A program made the translations under genes and the position numbers. A stretch of DNA of 17,198 nt from Allobrachymonas sp. (lineage in GTDB: Bacteria > Pseudomonadota > Gammaproteobacteria > Burkholderiales > Burkholderiaceae_C), in the NCBI GenBank assembly GCA_030538335.1, contig JAUNUE010000017.1, positions 1 to 17,198 on the forward strand. The letters are read 5' to 3'. Numbering within the stretch: the stretch's first letter is position 1; every line of letters begins with the position of its first letter. Under the pieces are notes generated by a model. It saw nothing but the letters and a program-made list of their open reading frames with translations. It ran no database searches and was not told the DNA's origin. This document shows positions 1 to 6,653 of this stretch, piece after piece.

Positions 1-180
1 GTGCTGCGCATGCGCTTCGGCATCGAGATGGACAACGACCACACGCTCGAAGAAGTGGGCAAGCAGTTTGACGTCACGCGCGAGCGCATCCGCCAGATCG
101 AGCACAAGGCGCTGCGCAAGTTGAAACACCCTTCGCGCTCCGACAAGCTGCGCACCTTCCTCGGTGGAAGTGACAGCTAA
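1..180 (+). CDS. rpoD: RNA polymerase sigma factor RpoD, C-terminal fragment
   Basis: The window opens inside a gene whose last 59 codons encode sigma-70 region 4. The frame reads VLRMRFGIEMDNDHTLEEVG, then a helix-turn-helix segment containing VTRERIRQIEHKALRKL and a tail ending in LRTFLGGSDS before TAA at 178-180. VTRERIRQIE is the highly conserved region 4.2 recognition helix that contacts the -35 promoter element, and HPSRSDKLRTFL is the usual end of primary sigma factors in proteobacteria. This is therefore the housekeeping sigma factor rather than an alternative one. The 5' part lies outside the window, so neither start nor full length can be judged. A clear intrinsic terminator follows directly, so rpoD is probably the last gene of its transcript. 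Confidence 0.93.
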   Translation: MLRMRFGIEMDNDHTLEEVGKQFDVTRERIRQIEHKALRKLKHPSRSDKLRTFLGGSDS

Positions 181-190
181 CTCCGTTTCT

Positions 191-222
191 GAGGCTGTAC
201 GGTCACCCTGCAGCCTCTTTTT
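191..222 (+). terminator. Rho-independent terminator after rpoD
   Basis: A 7-bp perfect stem GAGGCTG (191-197) pairs with CAGCCTC (211-217) across a 13-nt loop and runs straight into a T tract (218-222), followed by further T-rich sequence to about 246. It begins 11 bp after the rpoD stop codon. The next gene starts only 37 bp beyond, so its promoter must overlap this region or it depends on read-through. Confidence 0.85.
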
Positions 223-258
223 TCGTGTTTTTGTTTTTCTTTTTTCTGGATGCCTGAC

Positions 259-1476
259 ATGTCTTCCCTCTTTGCCGATGTGGCTATGGCCCCACGCGAC
301 CCCATCCTGGGCCTGAACGAACAATTCGCTGCCGACACCAACCCCAAAAAGGTCAACCTCGGTGTGGGCGTGTACTTTGACGAAAACGGTAAATTGCCGC
401 TGCTGCAATGCGTGCAGCAGGCCGAACGTGCCATGATGGAAAAACCCGCCGCACGCGGCTACCTGCCGATTGACGGCATCGCCGCCTACGACAATGGCGT
501 AAAGGCACTGGTGTTTGGTGCCGACAGCGCTGTGGTGAAAGACGGCCGCGTGGCCACCGTGCAAGCTTTGGGCGGCACGGGCGGCTTGCGTATCGGTGCA
601 GACTTCCTCAAGAAAATCAACCCGCAAGCCAAGGTGCTGATCTCTGACCCGAGCTGGGAAAACCACCGCGCCCTGTTCACCCAGGCAGGCTTTGAAGTAG
701 GCACTTACCGTTACTACGATGCCGACAAGCGCGGCGTCAATTTCGAGGGCTTTCTGGCGGATCTCAACGCTGCTGCACCCGGCACCATCGTGGTGCTGCA
801 CGCCTGCTGCCACAATCCCACCGGCTACGACATCACGCCTGAACAGTGGGATCAGGTAGTCGCAGCCGTCAAGGCCAAAGGGCTGGTGGCGTTCCTCGAC
901 ATGGCGTACCAGGGCTTTGGCCATGGCATTGCCGAAGATGGCGCAGCAGTGGCCAAATTTGTGGCTGCGGGGTTGAACTTTTTTGTATCCACCTCGTTCA
1001 GCAAAAGCTTCAGCCTGTACGGCGAGCGCGTGGGTGCCTTGAGCGTGGTCTGTGCCGACAAAGACGAAGCCGCCCGCGTGCTGAGCCAGCTCAAGATCAT
1101 GATCCGCACCAACTACAGCAACCCGCCCACGCACGGCGCGGCCGTGGTGGCTGCGGTGTTGAACACGCCTGAGCTGCGTGCCCTGTGGGAGCAGGAATTG
1201 GGTGCCATGCGCGTGCGCATCAAGCAGATGCGCGAGAAATTGGTAGCGGGTTTGCAGGCCGCAGGCGTGCAGCGCGACATGGGCTTCATCACGCGCCAGA
1301 TCGGCATGTTCAGCTACTCGGGCCTGAGCAAGGAACAGATGCAGCGCCTGCGCAGCGAGTACGGCATCTACGGCACCGACACCGGCCGCATGTGCGTGGC
1401 TGCGTTGAACGACAACAACGTGGGCTATGTGTGCGAAGCGATGGCTGCGGTGCTGGAAGAAAACGCGGTAGCGTGA
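259..1476 (+). CDS. Aspartate/aromatic amino acid aminotransferase (PLP, class I)
   Basis: This is a 405-residue class I fold aminotransferase of the AspC/TyrB subgroup, which moves amino groups between aspartate or aromatic amino acids and 2-oxoglutarate in the cytoplasm. The start MSSLFADVAMAPRDPILGLN and the motif KVNLGVGVYFDENG are diagnostic of the subgroup. HNPTGYD, the PLP-ring aspartate in AFLDMAYQGF, the Schiff-base lysine in STSFSKSFSLYGERVG (Lys249) and the substrate-carboxylate arginine near TGRMCVAALN are all present. An in-frame ATG at 250 would add three residues. I prefer 259 because family members start at MSxF and a weak GGA lies about 8 nt upstream. Length is normal for the family. 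It follows rpoD after a terminator and converges on the aldehyde dehydrogenase, so it is probably monocistronic. AspC versus TyrB specificity cannot be settled from sequence alone, so no symbol is given. Confidence 0.93.
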   Translation: MSSLFADVAMAPRDPILGLNEQFAADTNPKKVNLGVGVYFDENGKLPLLQCVQQAERAMMEKPAARGYLPIDGIAAYDNGVKALVFGADSAVVKDGRVATVQALGGTGGLRIGADFLKKINPQAKVLISDPSWENHRALFTQAGFEVGTYRYYDADKRGVNFEGFLADLNAAAPGTIVVLHACCHNPTGYDITPEQWDQVVAAVKAKGLVAFLDMAYQGFGHGIAEDGAAVAKFVAAGLNFFVSTSFSKSFSLYGERVGALSVVCADKDEAARVLSQLKIMIRTNYSNPPTHGAAVVAAVLNTPELRALWEQELGAMRVRIKQMREKLVAGLQAAGVQRDMGFITRQIGMFSYSGLSKEQMQRLRSEYGIYGTDTGRMCVAALNDNNVGYVCEAMAAVLEENAVA

Positions 1477-1589
1477 CAGTTGCTGTGTTCTCTGCAGAGG
1501 CGCGGAGAGCGCAGAGGCCGCAGAGCCAGCGTAGGGTAGAACCTCCGAAGGAGATTCTGCCGCATGCCGATTTGGCAAAATCCACATGC

Positions 1590-1614
1590 GTCGGAATCGC
1601 TTCGCGGTTCCGAC
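1590..1614. repeat. Nested hairpin repeat, GTCGGAA/TTCCGAC
   Basis: A perfect 7-bp inverted repeat GTCGGAA (1590-1596) and TTCCGAC (1608-1614) encloses an 11-nt GC-rich spacer. It sits inside the larger composite repeat. Similar short palindromes are dispersed in many proteobacterial genomes, which is recollection rather than a search result. Confidence 0.65.
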
Positions 1615-1637
1615 CTACAGACGGTGATTGGGTGTTT

Positions 1638-1665
1638 GTAGGGTGGGCGCTTGCATCCACCCTAC
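1638..1665. repeat. Nested hairpin repeat, GTAGGGTGG/CCACCCTAC
   Basis: A perfect 9-bp inverted repeat GTAGGGTGG (1638-1646) and CCACCCTAC (1657-1665) has a 10-nt loop GCGCTTGCAT. It is the second independent hairpin within the composite repeat. A further GTAGGGT at 1531-1537 suggests another partial copy nearby. Confidence 0.7.
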
Positions 1666-1718
1666 TACTGTTTTTCTCCGCGGCCTCTGCGCACTCTGCG
1701 CCTCTGCGGTGAAGGCTA

Positions 1719-3161
1719 TTAACCCCACTTCATCAACAAACCCATCAACTGCTCAAACTGCTTGCCATAGGGCGGGCGCAGCATGCGGCTGCCGGCCAGG
1801 GGCGACTGGATGAACACCGGCTTTTCCTTGCTGAAGGTGCGAAAGCCCCATTCGCCGTGGTAAGCACCCATGCCGCTGGCGCCTACGCCGCCGAAAGGCT
1901 GGTTGACTTGGGCCACGTGGTAGACGCAATCGTTGATGGTGACGCCGCCTGAGAGCGTGGTGGTCAGCACTTTCTCCTGCACGTTCGCGTCGTTGCCAAA
2001 CCAGTACAGCGCCAGCGGATGCGGCCCCTGGTTGATGCGTTGCAGCGCCTGGTCGATATGGTCGTAAGGCAGCACAGGCAGGATCGGGCCGAAGATTTCT
2101 TCCTGCATCAGCTTGCAATCGGCTGGCGGGTTCAGCACCATGCACGGTGCGAGCCGCCGTGTGCTGGCTTGCGTTTCGCCCAGGGCAACGACCTCGGCGC
2201 CTTGCGCGTGCGCTTCTTCCATCAGGTTGACCAGACGGCCAAAGTGCTTCTGGTGGATGATGCTGGTGTAGTCGGGGTTGTCGGGGATCTGCGGGTACAG
2301 CGTGCGCACGGCTTGGCCATAGGCGTCGGTAAAAGCGTCGAACTGGCTGCGGTGCACCAGCACATAGTCGGGCGCCACGCAGGTCTGCCCGGCGTTGAGC
2401 AGCTTGCCGGTGGCGATGCGCATGGCCGTTACGGCCAAATCAGCAGACAGGTCGATGAGTGCGGGCGACTTGCCGCCCAGCTCCAGCGTAACCGGCGTAA
2501 GGTTGGGTGCCGCGGCCTGGGCCACCAGCCGCCCTACGGCGGTGGAGCCGGTGAACAGCAGATGGTCAAACGGCAGTTGCGAAAATGCCTTGCCCACCTC
2601 GGCGTCGCCAGTGACTACGGCCATTTCGCTGGTGGCGAAGTAGCGCGTCACCGCCTGTTGCAGCGCCTGCGAAAAGCGCGGCGTGAATTCCGAAGGCTTG
2701 AGCATTACGCGGTTGCCTGCCGCCAGCGCACCTAGCGCGGGTGACAAGGCGAGCTGCAGCGGGTAGTTCCACGGCGAGATGACGCCGACCACGCCCAACG
2801 GCTGGCGCACGAGGCGGTTGCGCGCAGGCCAGAACGGCCAGGTGGTGCCGATGCGGCGCGGGCGCATCCAGCCTGCGAGGCGCTTTTGCGTGTGGCGGAT
2901 TTCAGCCAGCATGACCATGATTTCGGCCAGCCGCGTTTCGTGTGCGCTGCGGTTGCCAAAGTCTTCGGAGATGGCGCGGATGAAGCTGTCGGTGTTCTGT
3001 TCGAGCAGGCGGTACAGGCGATCGAGCCGGTCACGCCGCACGTCGAGGCTGGGCATGGGATCGGTCTGGTGCGCATCGCGCTGTTCCTGCAACAGCGACT
3101 GCAGATGCGGGGCTGTATCCTGGCGGGAATCGGCGGGGGGAATGTAGGGCGTATCAGGCAT
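1719..3161 (-). CDS. Aldehyde dehydrogenase, coniferyl-aldehyde-dehydrogenase-like
   Basis: This 480-residue NAD(P)-dependent aldehyde dehydrogenase oxidises an aldehyde to its acid. The start MPDTPYIPPADSR is preferred over an in-frame ATG 90 bp upstream because the added residues do not look like ALDH. The fold markers are in order: the Asn-containing VISPWNYPLQLALSPAL (about 126-142), the cofactor lysine in RVMLKPSE (Lys155), FTGSTAVG (203-210), the general base in LELGGKSP (Glu227) and the catalytic Cys261 in NAGQTCVAPDY. C-terminal EEIFGPILPV and NQPFGGVGASGMGAYHG match the branch that includes coniferyl aldehyde dehydrogenases. The natural substrate cannot be deduced and nothing nearby points to lignin-monomer use. 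It is the last of the leftward genes, 68 bp after the MBL hydrolase, and may have its own promoter in that gap. Confidence 0.9.
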   Translation of the reverse strand: MPDTPYIPPADSRQDTAPHLQSLLQEQRDAHQTDPMPSLDVRRDRLDRLYRLLEQNTDSFIRAISEDFGNRSAHETRLAEIMVMLAEIRHTQKRLAGWMRPRRIGTTWPFWPARNRLVRQPLGVVGVISPWNYPLQLALSPALGALAAGNRVMLKPSEFTPRFSQALQQAVTRYFATSEMAVVTGDAEVGKAFSQLPFDHLLFTGSTAVGRLVAQAAAPNLTPVTLELGGKSPALIDLSADLAVTAMRIATGKLLNAGQTCVAPDYVLVHRSQFDAFTDAYGQAVRTLYPQIPDNPDYTSIIHQKHFGRLVNLMEEAHAQGAEVVALGETQASTRRLAPCMVLNPPADCKLMQEEIFGPILPVLPYDHIDQALQRINQGPHPLALYWFGNDANVQEKVLTTTLSGGVTINDCVYHVAQVNQPFGGVGASGMGAYHGEWGFRTFSKEKPVFIQSPLAGSRMLRPPYGKQFEQLMGLLMKWG

Positions 3162-3192
3162 GGTGTAGGCGCAGTTCCGGGCAGTGGGGAAC

Positions 3193-3198
3193 AGTGTA
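3193..3198 (-). promoter_or_regulatory. Possible extended -10 element for the aldehyde dehydrogenase
   Basis: Read on the minus strand the gap upstream of the ALDH start contains TGCTACACT, an extended -10 arrangement (TGn followed by TACACT), about 31 bp before the ATG. No convincing -35 hexamer lies 16-18 bp upstream. It is offered as a weak candidate only. Confidence 0.25.
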
Positions 3199-3229
3199 GC
3201 AACAAGCGAACGGATGTGCTGTGACAGTT

Positions 3230-4009
3230 TTATACCGTCAGCCACGCACAACCCTCTTTGGCACAGGCCACAGCCAGCTCATCAGGCTGCCGCGCCAGGG
3301 CCGCAGCCAGCGATTGCGCCGCCAATTCGGGGCGGTTGTTTTGCAGGCTCAGGTGCGCGGCCACCACATGGCCCAAAGCGCCATGCTGCAGCGTGGCCAG
3401 CAGTTCGGCGGCGGCACCGTTACTCAAGTGCCCTTCCTGGCCTGCGACGCGGCGTTTGAGAAAGGCCGGGTAGGTGGAGGCGGCCAGCATGTCGGGGTCG
3501 TGGTTCGACTCGAGCACCAGGGCGTGGCAGTGCTGCAAATGGCGGATGACATGCGGCGTGGCGTGCCCCAGGTCGGTGGCAATACCCAACACGCGGTCGC
3601 CATCGGTGCAGCGCAGTTGCAGCGGCTCGCGCGCATCGTGCGGCACCGTGAACGGCTGCAACTGCATGCCTGCCACATCCAGCACGTCACCATCGCGCAC
3701 AGGCTGGTACAGACCATTCCAGTCGGGCTGGCCCAGTGCCATGTAGGTGCCGCGGCTCATTAGTGCGGGGATGCGGTAGCGCAGCACCAGTTGCTCGGCA
3801 CAGCCGATGTGGTCGTCGTGCTCGTGGGTGATGAAGACTGCCTGCAGTTGATCGGGCTCCACGCCCGCCTGTTGCAGGCGCGCCGTGAGGCGGCGCAGCG
3901 GCATGCCGCAATCCACCAGCAGGTAGCGGTGGCGCACGCCGTCAAAAGACGCGATCAGGGTGGCGTTGCCGGTGCTGCCGCTGCCCAGGTTCTTGAAGCG
4001 CAGACTCAT
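3230..4009 (-). CDS. MBL-fold metallo-hydrolase
   Basis: A 259-residue cytoplasmic metallo-beta-lactamase-fold protein starts MSLRFKNLGSGSTGNATLI. The N-terminal SLGSGSxGN-like segment followed by LVDCGMPLRRL and the zinc signature HEHDDH (residues 62-67, HxHxDH) places it near the YycJ/WalJ-like hydrolases. Further metal or active-site positions are suggested by PHDAREP, the Asp of IATDLGHATP and LESNHDPDML. No signal peptide or membrane segment is visible. The frame stays open far upstream into bamC, but the homology begins at the Met at 4007-4009, which leaves a 52-bp gap to bamC. In related bacteria a gene of this type commonly follows dapA-bamC, and it probably shares that transcript. 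The substrate is unknown; a nuclease or a phosphodiesterase are both conceivable for this branch. Confidence 0.88.
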   Translation of the reverse strand: MSLRFKNLGSGSTGNATLIASFDGVRHRYLLVDCGMPLRRLTARLQQAGVEPDQLQAVFITHEHDDHIGCAEQLVLRYRIPALMSRGTYMALGQPDWNGLYQPVRDGDVLDVAGMQLQPFTVPHDAREPLQLRCTDGDRVLGIATDLGHATPHVIRHLQHCHALVLESNHDPDMLAASTYPAFLKRRVAGQEGHLSNGAAAELLATLQHGALGHVVAAHLSLQNNRPELAAQSLAAALARQPDELAVACAKEGCAWLTV

Positions 4010-4019
4010 GGAATGTAAA

Positions 4020-4039
4020 CGCCCGGCGCGGGCCGGGCG
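4020..4039. other. GC-rich hairpin between bamC and the MBL gene
   Basis: CGCCCGGC (4020-4027) and GCCGGGCG (4032-4039) form an 8-bp perfect stem with a 4-nt loop. A third GCCGGGCG copy lies just beside it at 4051-4058. There is no U tract in either direction, so I do not call a terminator. It could stabilise the upstream bamC message or attenuate the downstream gene. Confidence 0.5.
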
Positions 4040-4061
4040 TGAGACGAAAGGCCGGGCGCAA

Positions 4062-5174
4062 TCAAACCTGGCGCAGATCGTCGGCCAGCACCTTGAGGAT
4101 GCGGGCGCTGTCATCGACGTTGGCCGCTTGGCCGTTTTCGGTGAGCACGCGCACCACGCTGGCACCGCCCTGGTTCTGGATACTGACGCGGTAGCGCACG
4201 GTCTTGACTTCGGGCGCTTTGCGGAACAGGCGGCCGAGCCAGCCGGTGGACTCTTTCTTCTCGGGCACGAACGGCACATAGCGCACGTAGTAGGTGCCGG
4301 CGGCGCGGTCGCGGTCTTCCACCGTAAAGCCGGTGCGATCCAGCGACAGGCCGACGCGGCGCCAGGCGCGGTCAAAATCGTCGGGCATGGTGAGCGTTTG
4401 CGCGGCTTCGTTGTATTGCACCGAGGCCTTGGCCTGGGCCTGCGCGGCCTGGCCTGCGGCGCGGTCTTGCTGCACCAAGGCATCGGCACGGTCTTTGGAA
4501 ACGCCCAGCGCAATCATCATGCGGCGCAGAAATTCATCTTCCAGCGCAGGGTCGTTGGCGCGCGGCTGCCAGCTGGTGGTGGATTGGTCGCGGTTGGTGT
4601 AGATTTCTTCCATGCCACGCTGGCTGACGAAAATGTCGGTGCCGCCGCTGGCATTGGCTTCAAGCCGGGTGCGGAAGCGGTCGAGCTGGCCGGTGGAATA
4701 GAGCGAATCAAGCGCACGGCCCAAGGCAGCGCGGATCGGGTCGAGCGGGATGTTGGCGCGGTTTTCGGCCCAGTCGGTTTCCATCACGCCCACGCGCTTG
4801 TCTTCAACGGCCAGCACAAAACCGTTGTCTTCCCAGAAGGATTTGACAGGCTCCCACAACTGGGTGGGCGTGCGCTGCACCACCAGCCAACGCTGGTTGC
4901 CATCGCGTTTGATCTGTACGTCGCCCACCGAGGTGACTGAGGCGGGGTTGCCCTTGTCGCTGGTGGCTTGCTGTGCCTTGTCGTAGTCGACCGCACTCGC
5001 GCTGCCGGGCACGGCGTAGCGGCCATCATTGCTCAGGCGCATCAGGTCAGGTGGCACTTCCAGCGGGTTGCCGGCGCGGGCCGAGCGATAGTCGATACCG
5101 CCGGAGCCGGTTGTAGAGCAGGCAGCCAGCACCAGGGACAGGCCAATGGCAGAAGTTTTGTGCAAAAAATTCAT
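4062..5174 (-). CDS. bamC: Outer-membrane protein assembly lipoprotein BamC
   Basis: This 370-residue lipoprotein is the BamC (NlpB) subunit of the BAM complex, which inserts beta-barrel proteins in the outer membrane. MNFLHKTSAIGLSLVLAAC is a type II signal peptide with lipobox LAAC; Cys19 is the lipidated residue. Next comes a low-complexity stretch with IDYRSA and PLEVPPDL, matching the unstructured N-terminal segment that contacts BamD in the family. Two BamC-like domains follow, the second around the segment reading QTLTMPDDFDRAWRRVGLSL. The final segment RILKVLADDLRQV ends the protein as in homologues. It lies 55 bp downstream of dapA in the same direction, the usual dapA-bamC pairing of proteobacteria, and is probably co-transcribed with it. 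Confidence 0.92.
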   Translation of the reverse strand: MNFLHKTSAIGLSLVLAACSTTGSGGIDYRSARAGNPLEVPPDLMRLSNDGRYAVPGSASAVDYDKAQQATSDKGNPASVTSVGDVQIKRDGNQRWLVVQRTPTQLWEPVKSFWEDNGFVLAVEDKRVGVMETDWAENRANIPLDPIRAALGRALDSLYSTGQLDRFRTRLEANASGGTDIFVSQRGMEEIYTNRDQSTTSWQPRANDPALEDEFLRRMMIALGVSKDRADALVQQDRAAGQAAQAQAKASVQYNEAAQTLTMPDDFDRAWRRVGLSLDRTGFTVEDRDRAAGTYYVRYVPFVPEKKESTGWLGRLFRKAPEVKTVRYRVSIQNQGGASVVRVLTENGQAANVDDSARILKVLADDLRQV

Positions 5175-5229
5175 GGCAAAGATGCAAAGGTGGATGAATC
5201 GTGCAAGACGGGAACCCTGCGGGGGAAGA

Positions 5230-6114
5230 TCATAGCAAGCCCGCCGATTGCAAGGCGTTTTCTACAACAGTGTGCCAGGGCTTGCTCAATTCGGTAAGCG
5301 GAAGCCGCAGTGTGCCACCGCACAGGCCCATGTGCTGCATGGCCCATTTAACGGGAATCGGGTTGGCCTCGACAAACAGGGCCTTGTGCACAGGCAGCAG
5401 TTGGTGCTGGATGCGCATGGCTTCGTCGCGTTGCCCGGCCATGGCGGCTTTGCACAGTTCGTGCATCAGGCGTGGCGCCACGTTGGCGGTGACGCTGATA
5501 TTGCCCTGGCCGCCACACAGCATGAGTGCCACAGCGGTGGGATCATCGCCTGAAAGCACCGAGAACCCTTCGGGCGCTTCACGGATCAGCCATTGTGCTT
5601 TGGCGATATCGCCGCTGGCCTCTTTGACGGCCACAATGCCCGGGATGTGCGCCAGACGCAGGATGGTGTCCACTTCCATATTGGCCACCGTGCGCCCCGG
5701 CACGTTGTACAGCACCATGGGCAGGTCGGGCACCGCCTCGGCAATGGCCTTGAAATGCTGGTACATGCCCTCTTGCGTGGGTTTGTTGTAGTAGGGCACG
5801 ACCTGCAACTGGCTGCTGGCACCCACGCTTTTGGCAAACTTTGCGAAGTTGATGGCCTCGGCCGTATTGTTGGAACCGCAGCCCGCCATGACCGGAACGC
5901 GCCCCGCCGCGTGCTTGACTGCCGCCTGGATGATGTCGCAGTTTTCTTGCGTGGTAACAGTGGGCGATTCGCCGGTGGTACCCACCACGCCGATGCAGTC
6001 GGTGCCTTGCCCGATATGCCAGTCGATCAGCTTGTGCAGACCGGGGTAGTCGATAGAGCCATCAGGAAGGAAGGGGGTTGCCAGGGCAACAATGCTGCCG
6101 GAAATGGGACGCAT
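5230..6114 (-). CDS. dapA: 4-hydroxy-tetrahydrodipicolinate synthase DapA
   Basis: DapA condenses pyruvate with aspartate semialdehyde, the first committed step to diaminopimelate and lysine. The 294-residue length and TIM-barrel motifs are normal. GTTGESPT (45-52) supplies the pyruvate-binding Thr pair, VVPYYNKPTQEG follows, LYNVPGRT carries the proton-relay Tyr136, and the Schiff-base Lys164 lies in IVAVKEASGD. The ATG at 6112-6114 gives the expected MRPISGSIVALATPF start. A TACAAT -10-like hexamer lies on the minus strand at 6162-6167, about 47 bp before the start, but without a good -35. The segment GASSQLQVVPYYN is slightly unusual against the more common GAD-leading version, with no effect on catalytic residues. 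It heads the dapA-bamC-MBL run. Confidence 0.95.
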   Translation of the reverse strand: MRPISGSIVALATPFLPDGSIDYPGLHKLIDWHIGQGTDCIGVVGTTGESPTVTTQENCDIIQAAVKHAAGRVPVMAGCGSNNTAEAINFAKFAKSVGASSQLQVVPYYNKPTQEGMYQHFKAIAEAVPDLPMVLYNVPGRTVANMEVDTILRLAHIPGIVAVKEASGDIAKAQWLIREAPEGFSVLSGDDPTAVALMLCGGQGNISVTANVAPRLMHELCKAAMAGQRDEAMRIQHQLLPVHKALFVEANPIPVKWAMQHMGLCGGTLRLPLTELSKPWHTVVENALQSAGLL

Positions 6115-6218
6115 GGGACACTCACATCAACAATGGGCCAAAAGCCCGCCAATATCCGGCCATTGTACGGTGTGGCAGTCTGGTATTTGTGATGTTTTTA
6201 CCAGTTTTGTAGCTGCGG

Positions 6219-6458
6219 TTATTTGCGGCGCGCGGTGTTCTTGAGTGCGTCGCGCTGCCTGCGCAGACGCTCTTCCTTGATGGCGTCCATTTTTTCCATT
6301 TCCTTGCGTTTGGTGTAGCCGCTGGCATCGGCAAAGGCCCACCATGCGGCAGCCAGTGCAAACGGTGCCAGCACGATGAACCAGCTCCAGTTGGCCACAG
6401 GGCCGAATTCAAGGAGTTTCATGGCAAGAAAGACAAGACCCAAACCCAGCAGGTACAT
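6219..6458 (-). CDS. Small Trp-rich membrane protein (TIGR04438-like)
   Basis: A 79-residue protein begins MYLLGLGLVFLAMKLLEFGP and continues with a Trp-rich second hydrophobic segment (VANWSWFIVLAPFALAAAWWAF). It ends in a strongly charged tail (KRKEMEKMDAIKEERLRRQ) that is probably a cytoplasmic helix. Two membrane helices are therefore predicted. The layout matches, from memory, the small Trp-rich protein family of Burkholderiales, whose function is unknown. The frame is open further upstream, but Met at 6456-6458 is preferred because GGAG lies about 8 nt before it and the extra residues look non-coding. A striking inverted repeat lies 29 bp upstream of the start. The gap to dapA is 104 bp, so co-transcription with dapA is uncertain. 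Confidence 0.82.
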   Translation of the reverse strand: MYLLGLGLVFLAMKLLEFGPVANWSWFIVLAPFALAAAWWAFADASGYTKRKEMEKMDAIKEERLRRQRDALKNTARRK

Positions 6459-6486
6459 GGCGGCTCCGGTAGGACTGTGTGGATAA

Positions 6487-6513
6487 GCAATGCCGCATTC
6501 TATGCAGCATTGC
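6487..6513. repeat. Interrupted inverted repeat upstream of the Trp-rich gene
   Basis: GCAATGCcGCAT (6487-6498) and ATGCaGCATTGC (6502-6513) pair with a single mismatch around a 3-nt loop TCT. It ends 29 bp before the small Trp-rich gene's start. It could be a regulator binding site or a hairpin in the 5' leader. No T tract follows on either strand, so it is not a terminator. Confidence 0.55.
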
Positions 6514-6597
6514 GCAAATTGTGTGCCCGTTGAACGGGATGCAGGCATTATCTGGTACGGGCCCGCTTTATGCCTGCAAGCGCTTGGCAAAACCATG

Positions 6598-6634
6598 AAA
6601 AAAGCCCGCCAGGCAGAACCGGGCGGGCTTTTTT
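6598..6634 (-). terminator. Bidirectional intrinsic terminator after the DUF937-OmpA gene
   Basis: Six A residues and GCCCGCC (6598-6610) pair with GGCGGGC and six T residues (6622-6634) around an 11-nt loop. It starts 20 bp past the stop codon of the leftward DUF937-OmpA gene. The A and T tracts on both sides would allow termination in either direction. It isolates that gene from the Trp-rich gene. Confidence 0.92.
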
Positions 6635-6653
6635 GCTGAGTCTTCCGAGTGGA

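Larger units (their letters stand above)
1489..1713. repeat. Composite repeat with CGCAGAG-type inverted ends, convergent intergenic gap
   Basis: The whole gap between the aminotransferase and the aldehyde dehydrogenase is repeat-like. The left arm (about 1489-1525) is rich in GCAGAG units. The right arm (about 1676-1713) is its near reverse complement: over roughly 38 bp only about five positions differ. Between them lie two further independent hairpins (1590-1614 and 1638-1665). No plausible coding frame occupies it. The right arm stops a few bases short of the ALDH stop codon. Lying between convergent genes, the stems could also act as a bidirectional terminator, though there is no clean T tract. 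Related CGCAGAG inverted arms recur inside uvrA at 11534-11627. Confidence 0.8.

Noticed and set aside
4020..4039. Rho-independent terminator after bamC
   Set aside because: The 8-bp stem is strong, but no U tract follows on the minus strand, so it is listed only as a hairpin.
4010..4513. Longer N-terminus for the MBL hydrolase reaching into bamC
   Set aside because: The added residues are Arg/Pro/Ala-rich out-of-frame bamC sequence; homology begins at MSLRFKNLGSGSTGN.
3960..4940. A 326-codon plus-strand frame opposite bamC
   Set aside because: It is antisense to a clear lipoprotein gene with signal peptide and family motifs; no domain is seen in it.
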